NCBI GenBank assembly: GCA_963662905.2
Contig: CAXXFD010000003.1
Coordinates: forward strand, 62,001-126,000
Length of the DNA: 64,000 nt
Direction of reading: 5' to 3'
DNA from: G963662905 sp963662905
Lineage (GTDB): Bacteria > Bacteroidota > Bacteroidia > Bacteroidales > WRLA01
The translations under genes were made by a program, and so were the position numbers. Positions 33,819-43,464 of the stretch are shown in pieces. The first letter of the stretch is position 1; each line of letters begins with the position of its first letter. The notes under the pieces are model-generated. The model was given only the letters and a program-made list of their open reading frames with translations. It did no database searches and was not told the DNA's origin.

Positions 33819-34247
33819 TATTTACGCAGGGGCCGGAGCCTAAAATGAGTTTAAATGATAAATATTTTTCGGGGGACCATCGCTATACCAAGGCCTTGCA
33901 AAAAGCCTGTATCTTCCTTAATGAATCCTGACATATGCCTTTTTGGATATATTGGGCATTCGCTTATGCAGGTGGTATTTTTATATGAAAAGTATATTTT
34001 ATCAGGATTTGTTTGCAATATTTACAGCAACAGCAACACCTCCGCAACAGCCGTGCAATGGTGTTGCAATGGTGTTGCAACATTGTTGTTGAGGCCTTGC
34101 GGGTGTGCCTAAAGAGCCTTTGATTTATCGGCTTATCAATTGGATAGGCTTGTCAGTACAAAATTAGCGGTGCATGGCAGGGGAGTTTCGCATGGGAGTC
34201 CGGCGGGTTCCGGTATGGTATTTCCTGTTATAGTGTTTATATTGGGC
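33819..34247. other. Intergenic, short GCAATGGTGTT repeats
   Basis: No gene. Around 34050-34090, GTGCAATGGTGTT occurs twice in tandem, followed by a related GCAACATTGTTGTT; CAGCAACACC precedes it. I see nothing else to call. Confidence 0.4.
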
Positions 34248-35546
34248 TTATTTAAAAGTAATTAAAGTGTTGTTAATGGCATCTCTCAAACCGGGCCTTA
34301 CTTTTTGCTCTTCAGCAAAGCCGTTCCAGTTTTTCACTATCTCATTGATCTGATTAATGATGTTTTTAGCTTTTTTAATGTTCACCAACTTTGCTACATC
34401 CAGCAGATCAGCCTTTTGTAAATTCTTCCGTTTTCCGTTTATGCTGATATTATGTTCATCAACCCAATCGCTATCCGGATTATAGACATGACATATATCG
34501 TAAGCCGGAGCTAATTCCCATCGTTCTCCTTGCTTTAAACGAAACGCAAAGTTCTTTGTATGGTCATCACAATTTCGGGCTATTACATTAAAAACCATTC
34601 GCCGAAACATTTGCTCAGCCTGGGGGTAGTCCAGACGTAAAATCCGCATCGTTTGAAAAAGCTGTTCATAGCTGAAGTAACCTTTGGATTTAAAATCAAA
34701 ATGTTCAATTCCGCACCAGCTTTGTATATGGTGTTTTGTCGAACCGCCTTCACGGTCAAAACGTTTGGTCATAAAGTGTGCGCGATCATTTTCTTCTTTT
34801 AATTCGCAGGGCATCATATCTATTTCACAGGCTTTGGCCATTTCGTAGTAAGCCATTTCAACCCTGCCATAACCTTTTGATTCACCAAACTGCGCTTTAT
34901 CTACTCCGTCAAGTTTGATCAGGTAGTGCTCAAATCCTTGAGGCGCTTTTGTTTGGCCTGACCTTACTTCTCCTGTTTTTTTGTTATACGCAATAATTGC
35001 TTTGGGACGAGCTCCACCAGCAGATGTTCCGATTCTGAGAATGTCTGTCATCGCATTCATCTCATCCTTCTTGATATTGGTTTTAAACTCTTCCCGTTTA
35101 TTCAGCATCTTTTTTGCCAGTTCAACCAAACTGTCAAGCTCGACTCTATAGGTATTTTTTCCTGATTTTAAGGTGGCCGGCTCAAACTCCAATGCCCCCA
35201 TCCCGCGCGTACCTATGAAAAGAAGTTTCTCAACAGGCGTCATGCTTCCAACCGCACGCCCTTGTTCTGCAAGCCATTTGTTTATCAGGGCATTACCATA
35301 ATCATCAGGAAGTGAATCAGCCAATAAGCCGGGCAAACCATTGAAGGTTTTTGTGCCTGTAAGTTCAGGAAAAGAAAAAACCTGCCTTCCTTTTGCCAAA
35401 GGCATTTTAATTGGAGATAAATCCCATTGGTTTTGAAGGAACTTAGAGTCGTATTCAAATAGTCCCATATTCTGTCCGGAATTCCATGTGATTGCGCCAA
35501 CCGTTTGTCCCCAAAGTTTTACCTCTGCTACATCATATATTTCCAT
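34248..35546 (-). CDS. hipA: HipA-family Ser/Thr kinase toxin
   Basis: 432 residues, full length for HipA. The N-terminal HipA domain (GLFEYDSKFLQNQWDLSPIKMPL ... FNGLPGLLADSLPDDYGN) is followed by the kinase core: the Gly-rich ATP loop GTSAGGARPKA, catalytic NCDDHTKNF and the Mg-binding Asp in APAYDICHV. HipA kinases phosphorylate targets such as glutamyl-tRNA synthetase and cause growth arrest. Its start overlaps the antitoxin gene by 19 nt, the usual antitoxin-first order. Confidence 0.94.
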   Translation of the reverse strand: MEIYDVAEVKLWGQTVGAITWNSGQNMGLFEYDSKFLQNQWDLSPIKMPLAKGRQVFSFPELTGTKTFNGLPGLLADSLPDDYGNALINKWLAEQGRAVGSMTPVEKLLFIGTRGMGALEFEPATLKSGKNTYRVELDSLVELAKKMLNKREEFKTNIKKDEMNAMTDILRIGTSAGGARPKAIIAYNKKTGEVRSGQTKAPQGFEHYLIKLDGVDKAQFGESKGYGRVEMAYYEMAKACEIDMMPCELKEENDRAHFMTKRFDREGGSTKHHIQSWCGIEHFDFKSKGYFSYEQLFQTMRILRLDYPQAEQMFRRMVFNVIARNCDDHTKNFAFRLKQGERWELAPAYDICHVYNPDSDWVDEHNISINGKRKNLQKADLLDVAKLVNIKKAKNIINQINEIVKNWNGFAEEQKVRPGLRDAINNTLITFK

Positions 35547-35893
35547 CCTAAATCTTCTTCATGATTAATTTCCTTGTTCGCATTACGGGCTCTTAACCTT
35601 TTATTTTTTTTGAGCTTTAAATATTCCATTGGGCTTATTTCGTCTTTTACCCTGAACACATTCATAATATTGAGTTGATCGAGCACCCTTAATACCTGAA
35701 TCAGAGTTGACAGAGTGGTTTTTTCACCTTTCTCCAATAAACTCAATGTTGAGCGACTGATGTGCGCACTCTTGGCCAATTGAGTTTGTGTGATATTTTG
35801 TTCTAAGCGGTGGTAACGAACAAAATTCCCTACAGATTGCAACAATGCCCCATCCGTCATTGAAGCCCAATTTATGTCTGACATATCATTCAT
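35528..35893 (-). CDS. hipB: HipB-like XRE antitoxin
   Basis: 121 residues with an XRE helix-turn-helix (about 20-75: QNITQTQLAKSAHISRSTLSLLEKGEKTTLSTLIQVLRVL) and a basic C-terminal extension. It should neutralise HipA and repress the operon. The AT-rich 160 bp upstream contains AATGA/TCATT around 35981-35994, a possible operator. The ATG at residue 4 or 12 is also possible. Confidence 0.9.
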   Translation of the reverse strand: MNDMSDINWASMTDGALLQSVGNFVRYHRLEQNITQTQLAKSAHISRSTLSLLEKGEKTTLSTLIQVLRVLDQLNIMNVFRVKDEISPMEYLKLKKNKRLRARNANKEINHEEDLGWKYMM

Positions 35894-36059
35894 AAACTTA
35901 ATTTTTCAGGGTTAATGATTGAAATTCACTACAAATATAGCATAATAATCTACAACTATATTCAATAATTTGATAATTTGAATGACTTATCATTCATTAA
36001 GGTTTAAATTAGTTTTGATGACTGATAATTCATACAATATAGCACGTATGAGTTACTGT

Positions 36060-36179
36060 TTAAAAGTAAATTTGACTATTGCTCAGATGTTTCTTGAGCC
36101 TTTCTTCAGTATTGTTTGTATGCCCCAAATAGAATTTATCCAAAGCGTCTGACTTGAGAATGTAGAAGTAATATTTCAT
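36060..36179 (-). pseudogene. Truncated GIY-YIG endonuclease (UvrC-type domain)
   Basis: MKYYFYILKSDALDKFYLGHTNNTEERLKKH is the first half of a GIY-YIG domain (YILKS and the YLGHT region). The frame ends after 39 residues where about 85-100 are expected, so the catalytic Glu and Asn parts are missing. A 443-bp element is inserted about 40 bp upstream of the start. Confidence 0.75.
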
Positions 36180-36228
36180 GTCTTTCGATTGGTTGTGTTT
36201 GATTTCATCAGCTTTATGGAGGTTTTCA

Positions 36229-36671
36229 CAGGGCAAACGCATCTTGATCAAGCTATATTTGTCAGGCTGGATATTTGTTGCGTTTGAAAAAAACTTACGT
36301 CTTGTGTCAGATTGATATATTACAGTTTTTCTGTTTGAAAGCACAAAGCAGCAAATTACCTCATTTGCGAAAACCAGAGAGGTTATAAGCTTAACAAGAA
36401 CCCTCATCAGTCTGAAAATGCCGCAAAAAGATAAATCGGCTTAGACCGCAGAGCGGTCAAATATGTATAAAGAGTTACCACAGAACGCCACATACGACCC
36501 CGTGCGGGGTCGAACCTTTAATTAACATTTTTCCTTTTATAGATATGCAATCCCTTTGGGATTGAAGCCGAAATGGATTTAGACCGATAACAGCTTTATT
36601 ACCAATGAATTTGAAATGCATAGGAATAGGATTGTCAAAGAATGGTATAATATTTATGATGCGTTCGCCCT
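36229..36671. mobile_element. 443-bp non-autonomous element, copy 2
   Basis: Ends CAGGGCAAACGCATC and GATGCGTTCGCCCT are inverted repeats. The 11-bp duplication GGAGGTTTTCA lies at 36218-36228 and 36672-36682. It differs from 8397-8837 at only a few positions, including a 2-bp length change in the run after ATTAAC and one change inside the CGACCCCG hairpin. Confidence 0.87.
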
Positions 36672-36692
36672 GGAGGTTTTCATAGATTAGCC

Positions 36693-37646
36693 TTGCTGCA
36701 AATAAAAAAGGAGCTGCGTAAAACAACTCCTTTTCTATGTCGGGGTAGCAGGATTCGAACCTGCGACCTTCCCGTCTCTATGAGCCGGGACGCGATGAAG
36801 CGTCCATGCTGCAAATAAAAAAGGAGCTGCGTAAAACAACTCCTTTTCTTTGTCGGGGTAGCAGGATTCGAACCTGCGACCTTCCCGTCTCTATGAGCCG
36901 GGACGCGATGAAGCGTCCATGCTGCAAATAAAAAAGGAGCTGCGTAAAACAACTCCTTTTCTTTGTCGGGGTAGCAGGATTCGAACCTGCGACCTTCCCG
37001 TCTCTATGAGCCGGGACGCGATGAAGCGTCCATGCTGCAAATAAAAAAGGAGCTGCGTAAAACAACTCCTTTTCTTTGTCGGGGTAGCAGGATTCGAACC
37101 TGCGACCTTCCCGTCTCTATGAGCCGGGACGCGATGAAGTGCTTTTGCTGCAAATAAAAAAAGGAGCTGCGTAAAACAACTCCTTTTCTATGTCGGGCTA
37201 GCAGGATTCGAACCTGCGACCTTCCCGTCTCTATGAGCCGGGACGCGATGAAGTGCTTTTGCTGCAAATAAAAAAAGGAGCTGCGTAAAACAACTCCTTT
37301 TCTATGTCGGGGTAGCAGGATTCGAACCTGCGACCTTCCCGTCTCTATGAGCCGGGACGCGATGAAGTGCTTTTGCTGCAAATAAAAAAAGGAGCTGCGT
37401 AAAACAACTCCTCTTCTTTGTCGGGGTAGCAGGATTCGAACCTGCGACCTTCCCGTCTCTATGAGCCGGGACGCGATGAAGTGCTTTTGCTGCAAATAAA
37501 AAAAGAGCTGCAAAAACAACTCCTTTTCTATGTCGGGCTAGCAGGATTCGAACCTGCGACCTTCCCGTCTCTATGAGCCGGGACGCGATGAAGTGCTTTT
37601 GCTGCAAATAAAAAAAGGAGCTGCGTAAAACAACTCCTTTTCTATG
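36693..37646 (-). repeat. Tandem array of eight tRNA-Pro 3'-half modules
   Basis: Eight units of 112-114 bp (starting near 36739, 36852, 36965, 37078, 37192, 37306, 37420, 37532) lie directly downstream of tRNA-Pro. Each carries, on the minus strand, CATCGCG, a replaced anticodon arm (CCCGGCTCATAGAGACGGG), the tRNA-Pro T arm GCAGGTTCGAATCCTGC, the acceptor 3' strand and then the terminator hairpin GGAGTTG/CAGCTCC plus T run. The acceptor 5' strand and D arm are missing, so none is a complete tRNA. Two spacer versions exist: GACGCTTCATCGCG in units 1-3 and GCACTTCATCGCG in units 4-8. Confidence 0.85.
37608..37642 (-). terminator. Terminator of tRNA-Pro
   Basis: On the minus strand, AAAAGGAGTTG pairs with CAGCTCCTTTT and is followed by a T run, 5 nt after the tRNA. 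The same hairpin ends each module of the adjacent array. Confidence 0.8.
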
Positions 37647-37721
37647 TCGGGGTAGCAGGATTCGAACCTGCGACCTCCTGCTCCCAAAGCAGGCGCGATG
37701 ACCGGACTACGCTATACCCCG
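37647..37721 (-). tRNA. tRNA-Pro (TGG)
   Basis: A 75-nt cloverleaf. The acceptor CGGGGTA pairs with TACCCCG, the anticodon stem-loop CCTGCTTTGGGAGCAGG gives TGG, and the T arm is GCAGGTTCGAATCCTGC. CCA is not encoded. It is the only complete tRNA of this locus. Confidence 0.95.
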
Positions 37722-37757
37722 TATGTTTTCAGATCGTTTATCGCTCAAAAGCGGCTG

Positions 37758-37789
37758 CAAAGGAAAGAAATTTTTCGGAATAACAAAAA
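37758..37789 (-). promoter_or_regulatory. tRNA-Pro promoter
   Basis: On the minus strand, TTTTTG (37789-37784), 18 nt and TTCCTTTG (37765-37758) are followed by CAGCCGCTTT, the same layout and downstream sequence as the tRNA-Thr/Tyr promoter. Confidence 0.65.
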
Positions 37790-37988
37790 CTTTTTTGTGG
37801 AAAACAGCAATTCCGCAAGAAGTTATTTTCATAGAAAGATCATTTGGCATTAAAACTACTGGGCATAGTTTTACCTGCCAGCATTTAGCCAGTTGCCTTC
37901 ATCGTTATGACTTAAAAAATTACCTCCTTTTTTTGTTAATAGGTTTTGCCCTGAATGTTTGAGCAGGGGTTCTCTGTTTTTTTTAGTT

Positions 37989-39275
37989 TCAGTATCTCAT
38001 CTGGCAGTTAAAGTTTGGCGTGGGAAAATCAGTAAGATTACCTGCAATCAATAAAACTATAATGCATTCCTCGAAGGATTTCAAAGAATCATGGCTTGAT
38101 ATCATTTTCTGGACGCGCTGGGATTTATGTGCCAATTGATTTATCATGTGGGCTATTTGCAAGCATTGATAATAATTCTGGGTTGCGCAAAACGATGTTC
38201 TAGAGTATTTGTGCGATAGATTATAGCCAGAATTTTTTTGTGCATTAAAGCCTTCGTTTTCAATTTTCCATCTTAAACGCCCGTAATCACTTATGGTTTT
38301 AGCATTTTTGTTTGTAACCTCTAAATCAGTAATATGGACAAAACGCTCTTTAACAGGCAGCTCGTTATTTTGTATGGTCGTTGTGACAATTTGTGTTTCC
38401 AAAAAGTTGATATTGTGTGTTTTATAAGCAATACTGTTAAGAAAACAATATTCGGTTGAGATTTTGTGCTGCCCATGGATGTCATAGGTTTTTTCTGTAG
38501 TAAGGGCACCTGCTTTTTTGAGTAGGTTTACTTCCTCCCATATGCTGGGAAGGTTGCCATCTTTGAGGGTGATGATAAACCGCCATTGGTTGGAAGCGCA
38601 AGTTTTAAAGACATTATCGTTGGGGTACAGTCCATCGGCCGCAATGGCGATCGGTAGGCGTGGATACATCTGCCTGATCTTTTCGCTGAGCCGTTTAAAG
38701 GCCTTTAGTTCACAATCCTGTTTTTCATAATCTTGGTTTATGGGGTTTTTGACCCATTCAGTAGCCATTGAAAAACTAAATCCGTTTCCACACATAATCT
38801 TTGCTTCCAGTACATAGGCTGTCCATGTCCGCTTTCCGCTCTTGTATGTTTTATAAGGACATTCGGGATAAGGTTCGTAATCAAAACTATGAGTTCCTGT
38901 GGCATCAATCCCTATAAGGTGATAGAGTCCAAAGAGTTTGTATTTATTCAATACTTTCGCTCTTAAGAGCAGCTGTACCATCTTTCGCTTTATCTCTTCC
39001 AATTCTTTTGGATCCAGTTGTTTAAGCAGTCTGTTGGAAGTGTCCAGATCGGGCAGCCTACAACCGAAAAGCCTTTCAAAATTAAAACAATAGCTTCCTT
39101 TTCTAGCGGTGTTGTCTGCATGGTTTCTGGAACCACGCTTAAAAAGGAACATCGCCACTACTGCCATCAATAATTCCTCAACTTTGTAAATTGGTTGTTT
39201 GCGCTGATCGCTTACTTGGGCGAGAAGATTCAAAAAATCCGGGAAATGCCGCTTGATGGTTATACTCACCTGCAT
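37989..39275 (-). CDS. IS4-like DDE transposase
   Basis: About 428 residues from the ATG at 39275 (MQVSITIKRHFPDFLNLL); 20 more residues are open upstream from 39335. DDE residues are visible in LIGIDATGTHSF (first Asp), IAIAADGLYPND (second) and YGRLRWKIENEGFNAQKN (Glu), the YREK-like signature of IS4-superfamily transposases. The frame is intact. I could not find terminal inverted repeats or a target duplication, so the element borders are not defined. Confidence 0.85.
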   Translation of the reverse strand: MQVSITIKRHFPDFLNLLAQVSDQRKQPIYKVEELLMAVVAMFLFKRGSRNHADNTARKGSYCFNFERLFGCRLPDLDTSNRLLKQLDPKELEEIKRKMVQLLLRAKVLNKYKLFGLYHLIGIDATGTHSFDYEPYPECPYKTYKSGKRTWTAYVLEAKIMCGNGFSFSMATEWVKNPINQDYEKQDCELKAFKRLSEKIRQMYPRLPIAIAADGLYPNDNVFKTCASNQWRFIITLKDGNLPSIWEEVNLLKKAGALTTEKTYDIHGQHKISTEYCFLNSIAYKTHNINFLETQIVTTTIQNNELPVKERFVHITDLEVTNKNAKTISDYGRLRWKIENEGFNAQKNSGYNLSHKYSRTSFCATQNYYQCLQIAHMINQLAHKSQRVQKMISSHDSLKSFEECIIVLLIAGNLTDFPTPNFNCQMRY

Positions 39276-39783
39276 TGTGAAGGTGAAAATTTGGTGCAAT
39301 TCGATTTTGGCTTTGCACCTAGCCCTTTTTCTCAATTTTTCCGTCTTCTATATAATATACGAAGTATAGAAAATAATTGCAAAAATATAACAAAAAAACG
39401 ATAAAATTTTTGGTCATTTCGCTGAATTGCAGTATCTTAGCGGTAAACAAAAACGCCGGTATACGTGGCTTAGCCCCGGCGTTTTTTAATTAAAAAAACA
39501 TGAAACCCACATCCCCTAGGAATGGCGGTCATTCGCCTGTTTGTGGTTAACTGATTTATAATCAACAACTTACACCTTAGTAAATGTTATTGAAGGTGTC
39601 AGGCCAATTGCATGCAAAAATAGTGCGAAAAATATTTCTGACCTAAATTATTATCCCCTTTATTTTCACGGTTTTGCGAGTTAGGCTTTTTTAACGCGGA
39701 ATTGCTGGTGGAAAAAATGATCTTTCATAAAAACAGCCTGACAGTCAATCAGAAAATGTTTGAAATTTCTTTTTCAGGGATTC
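39276..39783. other. Intergenic with a promoter-hairpin unit
   Basis: No protein gene. TATCTTAG at 39433-39440 resembles a -7 box and is followed within 9 bp by the stem-loop 39449-39487. A second stem (ACACCTT/AAGGTGT, about 39574-39601) lies further on. The remainder is AT-rich and featureless. Confidence 0.4.
39449..39487. terminator. Strong stem-loop with A and T runs
   Basis: AAAAACGCCGG pairs with CCGGCGTTTTT around a 17-nt loop. Its shape is a bidirectional terminator, but no gene on the plus strand ends before it. It may close a very short RNA started at 39433-39440, or belong to the IS4-like element. Confidence 0.55.
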
Positions 39784-39813
39784 AAAAAAAGCCCGAAACC
39801 TAAGTCCCGGGCT
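39784..39813 (-). terminator. Terminator of the C25 peptidase gene
   Basis: On the minus strand, AGCCCG pairs with CGGGCT and is followed by seven T, 22 bp after the stop codon at 39836. Confidence 0.82.
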
Positions 39814-39835
39814 CTATTCGATAGGGGAAATGCTT

Positions 39836-42800
39836 TTAATTTGCTTTCAAAACCTTATAGAAATGATTGCCGTCGGGCTTACGCAATTCCAAAATATAAA
39901 GTCCGTTGGACAGAGTTTCGGTATTGATCATGCTGTTTCCTGCGGGCATTTTTCCTTTCATCAGGCATTTTCCGCTCAAGTCGTGAATAAAATATTCCGT
40001 TTCGATAGTGCTTTCAATGTTCAGATAATGATTGAATGGATTGGGATATACGTTTAAGCTTTCCAAACCGGCTTCATTCAGGGCTGTGGTAATCCTGCGG
40101 AAAGGCGGAAATACGATATAATCGATCATGCCCACATCAAAACCTGCTGAAGCATTATAGTCCTTTTCAAAGTTCCATGACAGCTCGTGCAGGCCGGAGC
40201 TCACCGGAAAGCTTACCCATTCCCATTCTGTTTTTCCGGACCATTCGCCGAGTACTTTTTTATCTATATAAAAACGGAGTACGTCTTTGGGTTCGGAAGA
40301 TGTTTTGGCATAAAAGCTGATTGTGGTATCTTTCGTAACATCAATTTCGATGCTTAGCTTGCTGAAGTCATTATCGCCAATCGGGCCGGATTGCGCATAA
40401 AAATCGCCTTCAACGGGTGTTTTATAGCGGATTCTCCAGTCTTTGCCTTCCATTTTCCAGTCAAATTTATCAAAGGATTGAGATTCAAAGTCTTCAACTT
40501 GCAAGCCTACATAAATGAGCAGATAGTAGGTATGTGTATAAGCACCTGCATTAATTTGAAAATGAACTGTTCCGCATTCACCAATTTGCATTTGCTCACT
40601 GATGGTTAATGGGAAATATGCCGTTTGGGTGCTTAGAGCATTGAGTTCGCTGATTTGTGCTGTATTTTCATCCAGCGTGATATATGGGCTTTGGCTTTCT
40701 GCCTGGACTTCGATATCGCGCAAAGCGGCATGTCCTTCATTATGAATGGGCAGCTCCAGTATCAGGCTTTCGCCCGGATCGGGCTGACTGTTTGCATAGG
40801 CCGATGCTGCATCATCCCAGCGCACGGGCAGCTCGAACGGAAGGGGTGCGTTTACATTGCATACCACCGGACAATCCCATTGCTGGGTTTCGCTGCTGAA
40901 CTGCATCATAAATTTCATTTCATACTGATCGGGAAGGCTGTCGGAAATTTGGACCGCACTGCCAAAAGTGGTAAAATATATTTCTTCGCGTGGCCCCAAA
41001 TTTTCAAATGTCCACTGACCGGTAGTGCCTATATTTTGTGCATATATACAGCTGTCGATCAGTTTCATGCTGATGTTTGTGGCGGTTTGGCTGCCGTAGT
41101 TATAAAGGTGTACGGCGATATCCACCCGTTCGCCATTATCAATACTGTCGTTGGCATAAGGGTTGGAAGCGGATTCGAGGAACATAGCTTCGGTACTGAC
41201 CAGGAATGGCCCGTTATAAATCACTTTAACGGTATCGCGCAGGATAAGATGGTTATGGCCGCTGATAAATACTTCAATGTCCATGGGTGTTTCCAGTGCT
41301 TTGAAGAAACTGAATTCTTCCACACCATCGCTCGTGCTTCTTCCACGGCCAATAAGCTCGCCATTTTGCATGAGGGCAATGCGTGCATTTTCGAATCCGG
41401 CGCCGATTTCAATGGCTAAATCTTCGTAACCAATACTTTCAGGTATCACAGCATTTGTAATTTCCTGCGGAGTATTTGTCCATACATCCATCGAGGGATC
41501 TCCAAAAAGGATAATCTCCAGGCCGCCCCAGCGCATATAGTCATTTTCCTGCATCCAGCTTGCGAGTTCATGCTTGCTGTCATCGTTCATACGCCCGATT
41601 TCATAAATATCTTCGCCAAAAAGGGCGTCGAAAAATTCGCGGTCGAAAAACTGGCTGATGCCGTCTGTATTGGAAGGGCTGTACCAACCGTAGCGTGAGT
41701 TGGACAGGCTGGCGACCATTCCGCCGGGCATATTGGTGATATTTTCGGCGAAACAATCCACGGTATAAGCAGTAGGAGAGGTGAGGCGGTTATCGAATGA
41801 TCCGTTGTAGCAACCCTGCGAAAAACCGATCACATAAGAGCGGTTGATACCGTCATTGTGAATGCTCATGGTGCTGACATCGGAATTGTTCATTTTCATA
41901 TTGTAGGTGGTATTGGAGTGGCCGAGATGGTTGAGTATGTGCAGCCCTTCCGTGTTGAAATGCTGGAAAACACTGCCTTTGTTCCAAACTTGTTCGCGGT
42001 CGTAGAGACGGCTGATGGTAAACTGCTCCGGGAAACCGGCAGTGCTGATTCCGTGGGCATTACTACCGGCAGCAACATCGTCTTTGGAATCGCCGCCCCA
42101 GGTAGGATCGTCATCAAGGTTTTCGCCCAGCATGAGTGCTTTGGTGATGTCTTCAATGACGGGCTCGGTGCTGTAGCGGATGATTTTATTGAGGAAGATG
42201 CGTGTATCTTCGATATTATCTGTGCAAATCCTGCCTACGCTTACTTCCATAAAATAATCAACTTCGTTGGCTTCGCCCCAGCGGTTGTTGCCGTTTTCGT
42301 TCCAATTACCGTCGAGGCCGCCATAGTACATATCGCTGGGCAGGTCGGTTTCGTTCATGATGCCAAGGTAAATGCCACGGTGGGGAATGATGTTGTTTTG
42401 AGGATTTTTAGGGTCACTGTCGCCGCCCAAAATCACATAGCTGATGCCCTGGTTTTGATAATAATCGATGATGCAGTTGCGGATTTGTTCCTGCTTGTCG
42501 ATGCCTGTATATTGGTTTTCAATTTCTTCGGTAGTGATGATGCCGCCGGCCAGACCGAGCATTTGCTTGGTTTCCAGAAATTCATCAAAAGCGGGTGCCA
42601 TTTTTTCGTTGGTTATTACCAGCAGATCGAGTGTGGCTTCGGTGCGCATTTTGGGGTAGGATACCAGATTTTTGTCATTGTCGCAATAGCGGCTGAGTAA
42701 TTTCAGGCTTTCATTATCGTTGCGCAGAAAGGCAGTGCGTTCATCAGCATTGCGTGATTTTTCGCTATGCACAATCAATCCGATTTTACGGATGACACGG

Positions 42801-43294
42801 ATTTTTTCTTCAACAGGCTGCATGCTGCAGGGCATAATGCTGAACTGCGCCAATCCGTAGCCACGGAAAGCAGATTCATTTTGGTGCAGCAAAGGACTTT
42901 GCGGATACCAACTGTTTTTTTGATAGATATCGGCACGAGCCTGAGGTTTGTAGCCTTTTGGTGCGCCAATGCTGATCGGAAACTGAGCCGATGCCGGTGC
43001 CGCCAGTCCATTGATTTCCTCATCATAATATTCTGTACTGATGATTTCAATATTTTTCAGGCTTTCGCCATAAGGCAATAGCGCAGTGAAATCGCGTGCA
43101 GGAAGCTGTGGCATGCCTTCCAGACCGTTCATGATACATCCGTCCATTTCTACACGAAGCATACCATCCTCGTTTTGAGTAATTTGAGGAAAGCTGAATT
43201 CAAGATAAATGGTGTCGTTGGCTGCCATAGACAGCATTGAGGAAAAAGCAAATAAAATAATTGCAATGAAAGTGGTAATTCTCCTGGTGTTCAT
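39836..43294 (-). CDS. Gingipain-like C25 cysteine peptidase with T9SS sorting domain
   Basis: 1152 residues from the ATG at 43294, where the signal peptide begins (MNTRRITTFIAIILFAFSS); an earlier in-frame start adds 13 residues. A propeptide-like region precedes the caspase-fold C25 domain (about 220-640) with the catalytic pair His459 (NHLGHSN) and Cys495 (SQGCYNG). CARDB/Ig-like beta domains follow (about 690-960). A jelly-roll carbohydrate-binding-like part leads to a type A T9SS sorting signal (LNVYPNPFNHYLNIES ... LSNGLYILEL, ending FYKVLKAN). It should be exported by T9SS and act on external proteins. Confidence 0.94.
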   Translation of the reverse strand: MNTRRITTFIAIILFAFSSMLSMAANDTIYLEFSFPQITQNEDGMLRVEMDGCIMNGLEGMPQLPARDFTALLPYGESLKNIEIISTEYYDEEINGLAAPASAQFPISIGAPKGYKPQARADIYQKNSWYPQSPLLHQNESAFRGYGLAQFSIMPCSMQPVEEKIRVIRKIGLIVHSEKSRNADERTAFLRNDNESLKLLSRYCDNDKNLVSYPKMRTEATLDLLVITNEKMAPAFDEFLETKQMLGLAGGIITTEEIENQYTGIDKQEQIRNCIIDYYQNQGISYVILGGDSDPKNPQNNIIPHRGIYLGIMNETDLPSDMYYGGLDGNWNENGNNRWGEANEVDYFMEVSVGRICTDNIEDTRIFLNKIIRYSTEPVIEDITKALMLGENLDDDPTWGGDSKDDVAAGSNAHGISTAGFPEQFTISRLYDREQVWNKGSVFQHFNTEGLHILNHLGHSNTTYNMKMNNSDVSTMSIHNDGINRSYVIGFSQGCYNGSFDNRLTSPTAYTVDCFAENITNMPGGMVASLSNSRYGWYSPSNTDGISQFFDREFFDALFGEDIYEIGRMNDDSKHELASWMQENDYMRWGGLEIILFGDPSMDVWTNTPQEITNAVIPESIGYEDLAIEIGAGFENARIALMQNGELIGRGRSTSDGVEEFSFFKALETPMDIEVFISGHNHLILRDTVKVIYNGPFLVSTEAMFLESASNPYANDSIDNGERVDIAVHLYNYGSQTATNISMKLIDSCIYAQNIGTTGQWTFENLGPREEIYFTTFGSAVQISDSLPDQYEMKFMMQFSSETQQWDCPVVCNVNAPLPFELPVRWDDAASAYANSQPDPGESLILELPIHNEGHAALRDIEVQAESQSPYITLDENTAQISELNALSTQTAYFPLTISEQMQIGECGTVHFQINAGAYTHTYYLLIYVGLQVEDFESQSFDKFDWKMEGKDWRIRYKTPVEGDFYAQSGPIGDNDFSKLSIEIDVTKDTTISFYAKTSSEPKDVLRFYIDKKVLGEWSGKTEWEWVSFPVSSGLHELSWNFEKDYNASAGFDVGMIDYIVFPPFRRITTALNEAGLESLNVYPNPFNHYLNIESTIETEYFIHDLSGKCLMKGKMPAGNSMINTETLSNGLYILELRKPDGNHFYKVLKAN

Positions 43295-43464
43295 ATGGTT
43301 ACATTTGGTCAATAAAACCTGGCGAAGATACAATTTGCCAGTGCATTATAAATGCGGCTAAATGGGTTTCGTTGCTTGGGTAATCTCAATCAATTTTTTC
43401 ATTTAAAAGCTAAAGTGTTGATATAAAATATTTTAATGGCTTATTTGGAGGGATGATAAATAAT

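Noticed and set aside
36475..37607. Several overlapping minus-strand open frames (RVPAHRDGKVAGSNPATPT type)
   Set aside because: They are read-through of the tRNA-derived tandem array; the repeated peptide is the usual mistranslation of tRNA T arms.
36739..37646. Regularly spaced direct repeats that could suggest a CRISPR array
   Set aside because: The whole 113-bp unit is repeated, with no unique spacers, and it is visibly tRNA-Pro T arm plus terminator. There are no cas genes in the window.
37989..39335. The IS4-like transposase as the donor for the 441/443-bp elements
   Set aside because: An 11-bp duplication would fit, but I could not find CAGGGCAAACGC-type ends around this transposase.
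41858..42700. 280-residue plus-strand frame
   Set aside because: It lies fully antisense to the C25 peptidase catalytic domain, which has clear motifs; no family recognised.
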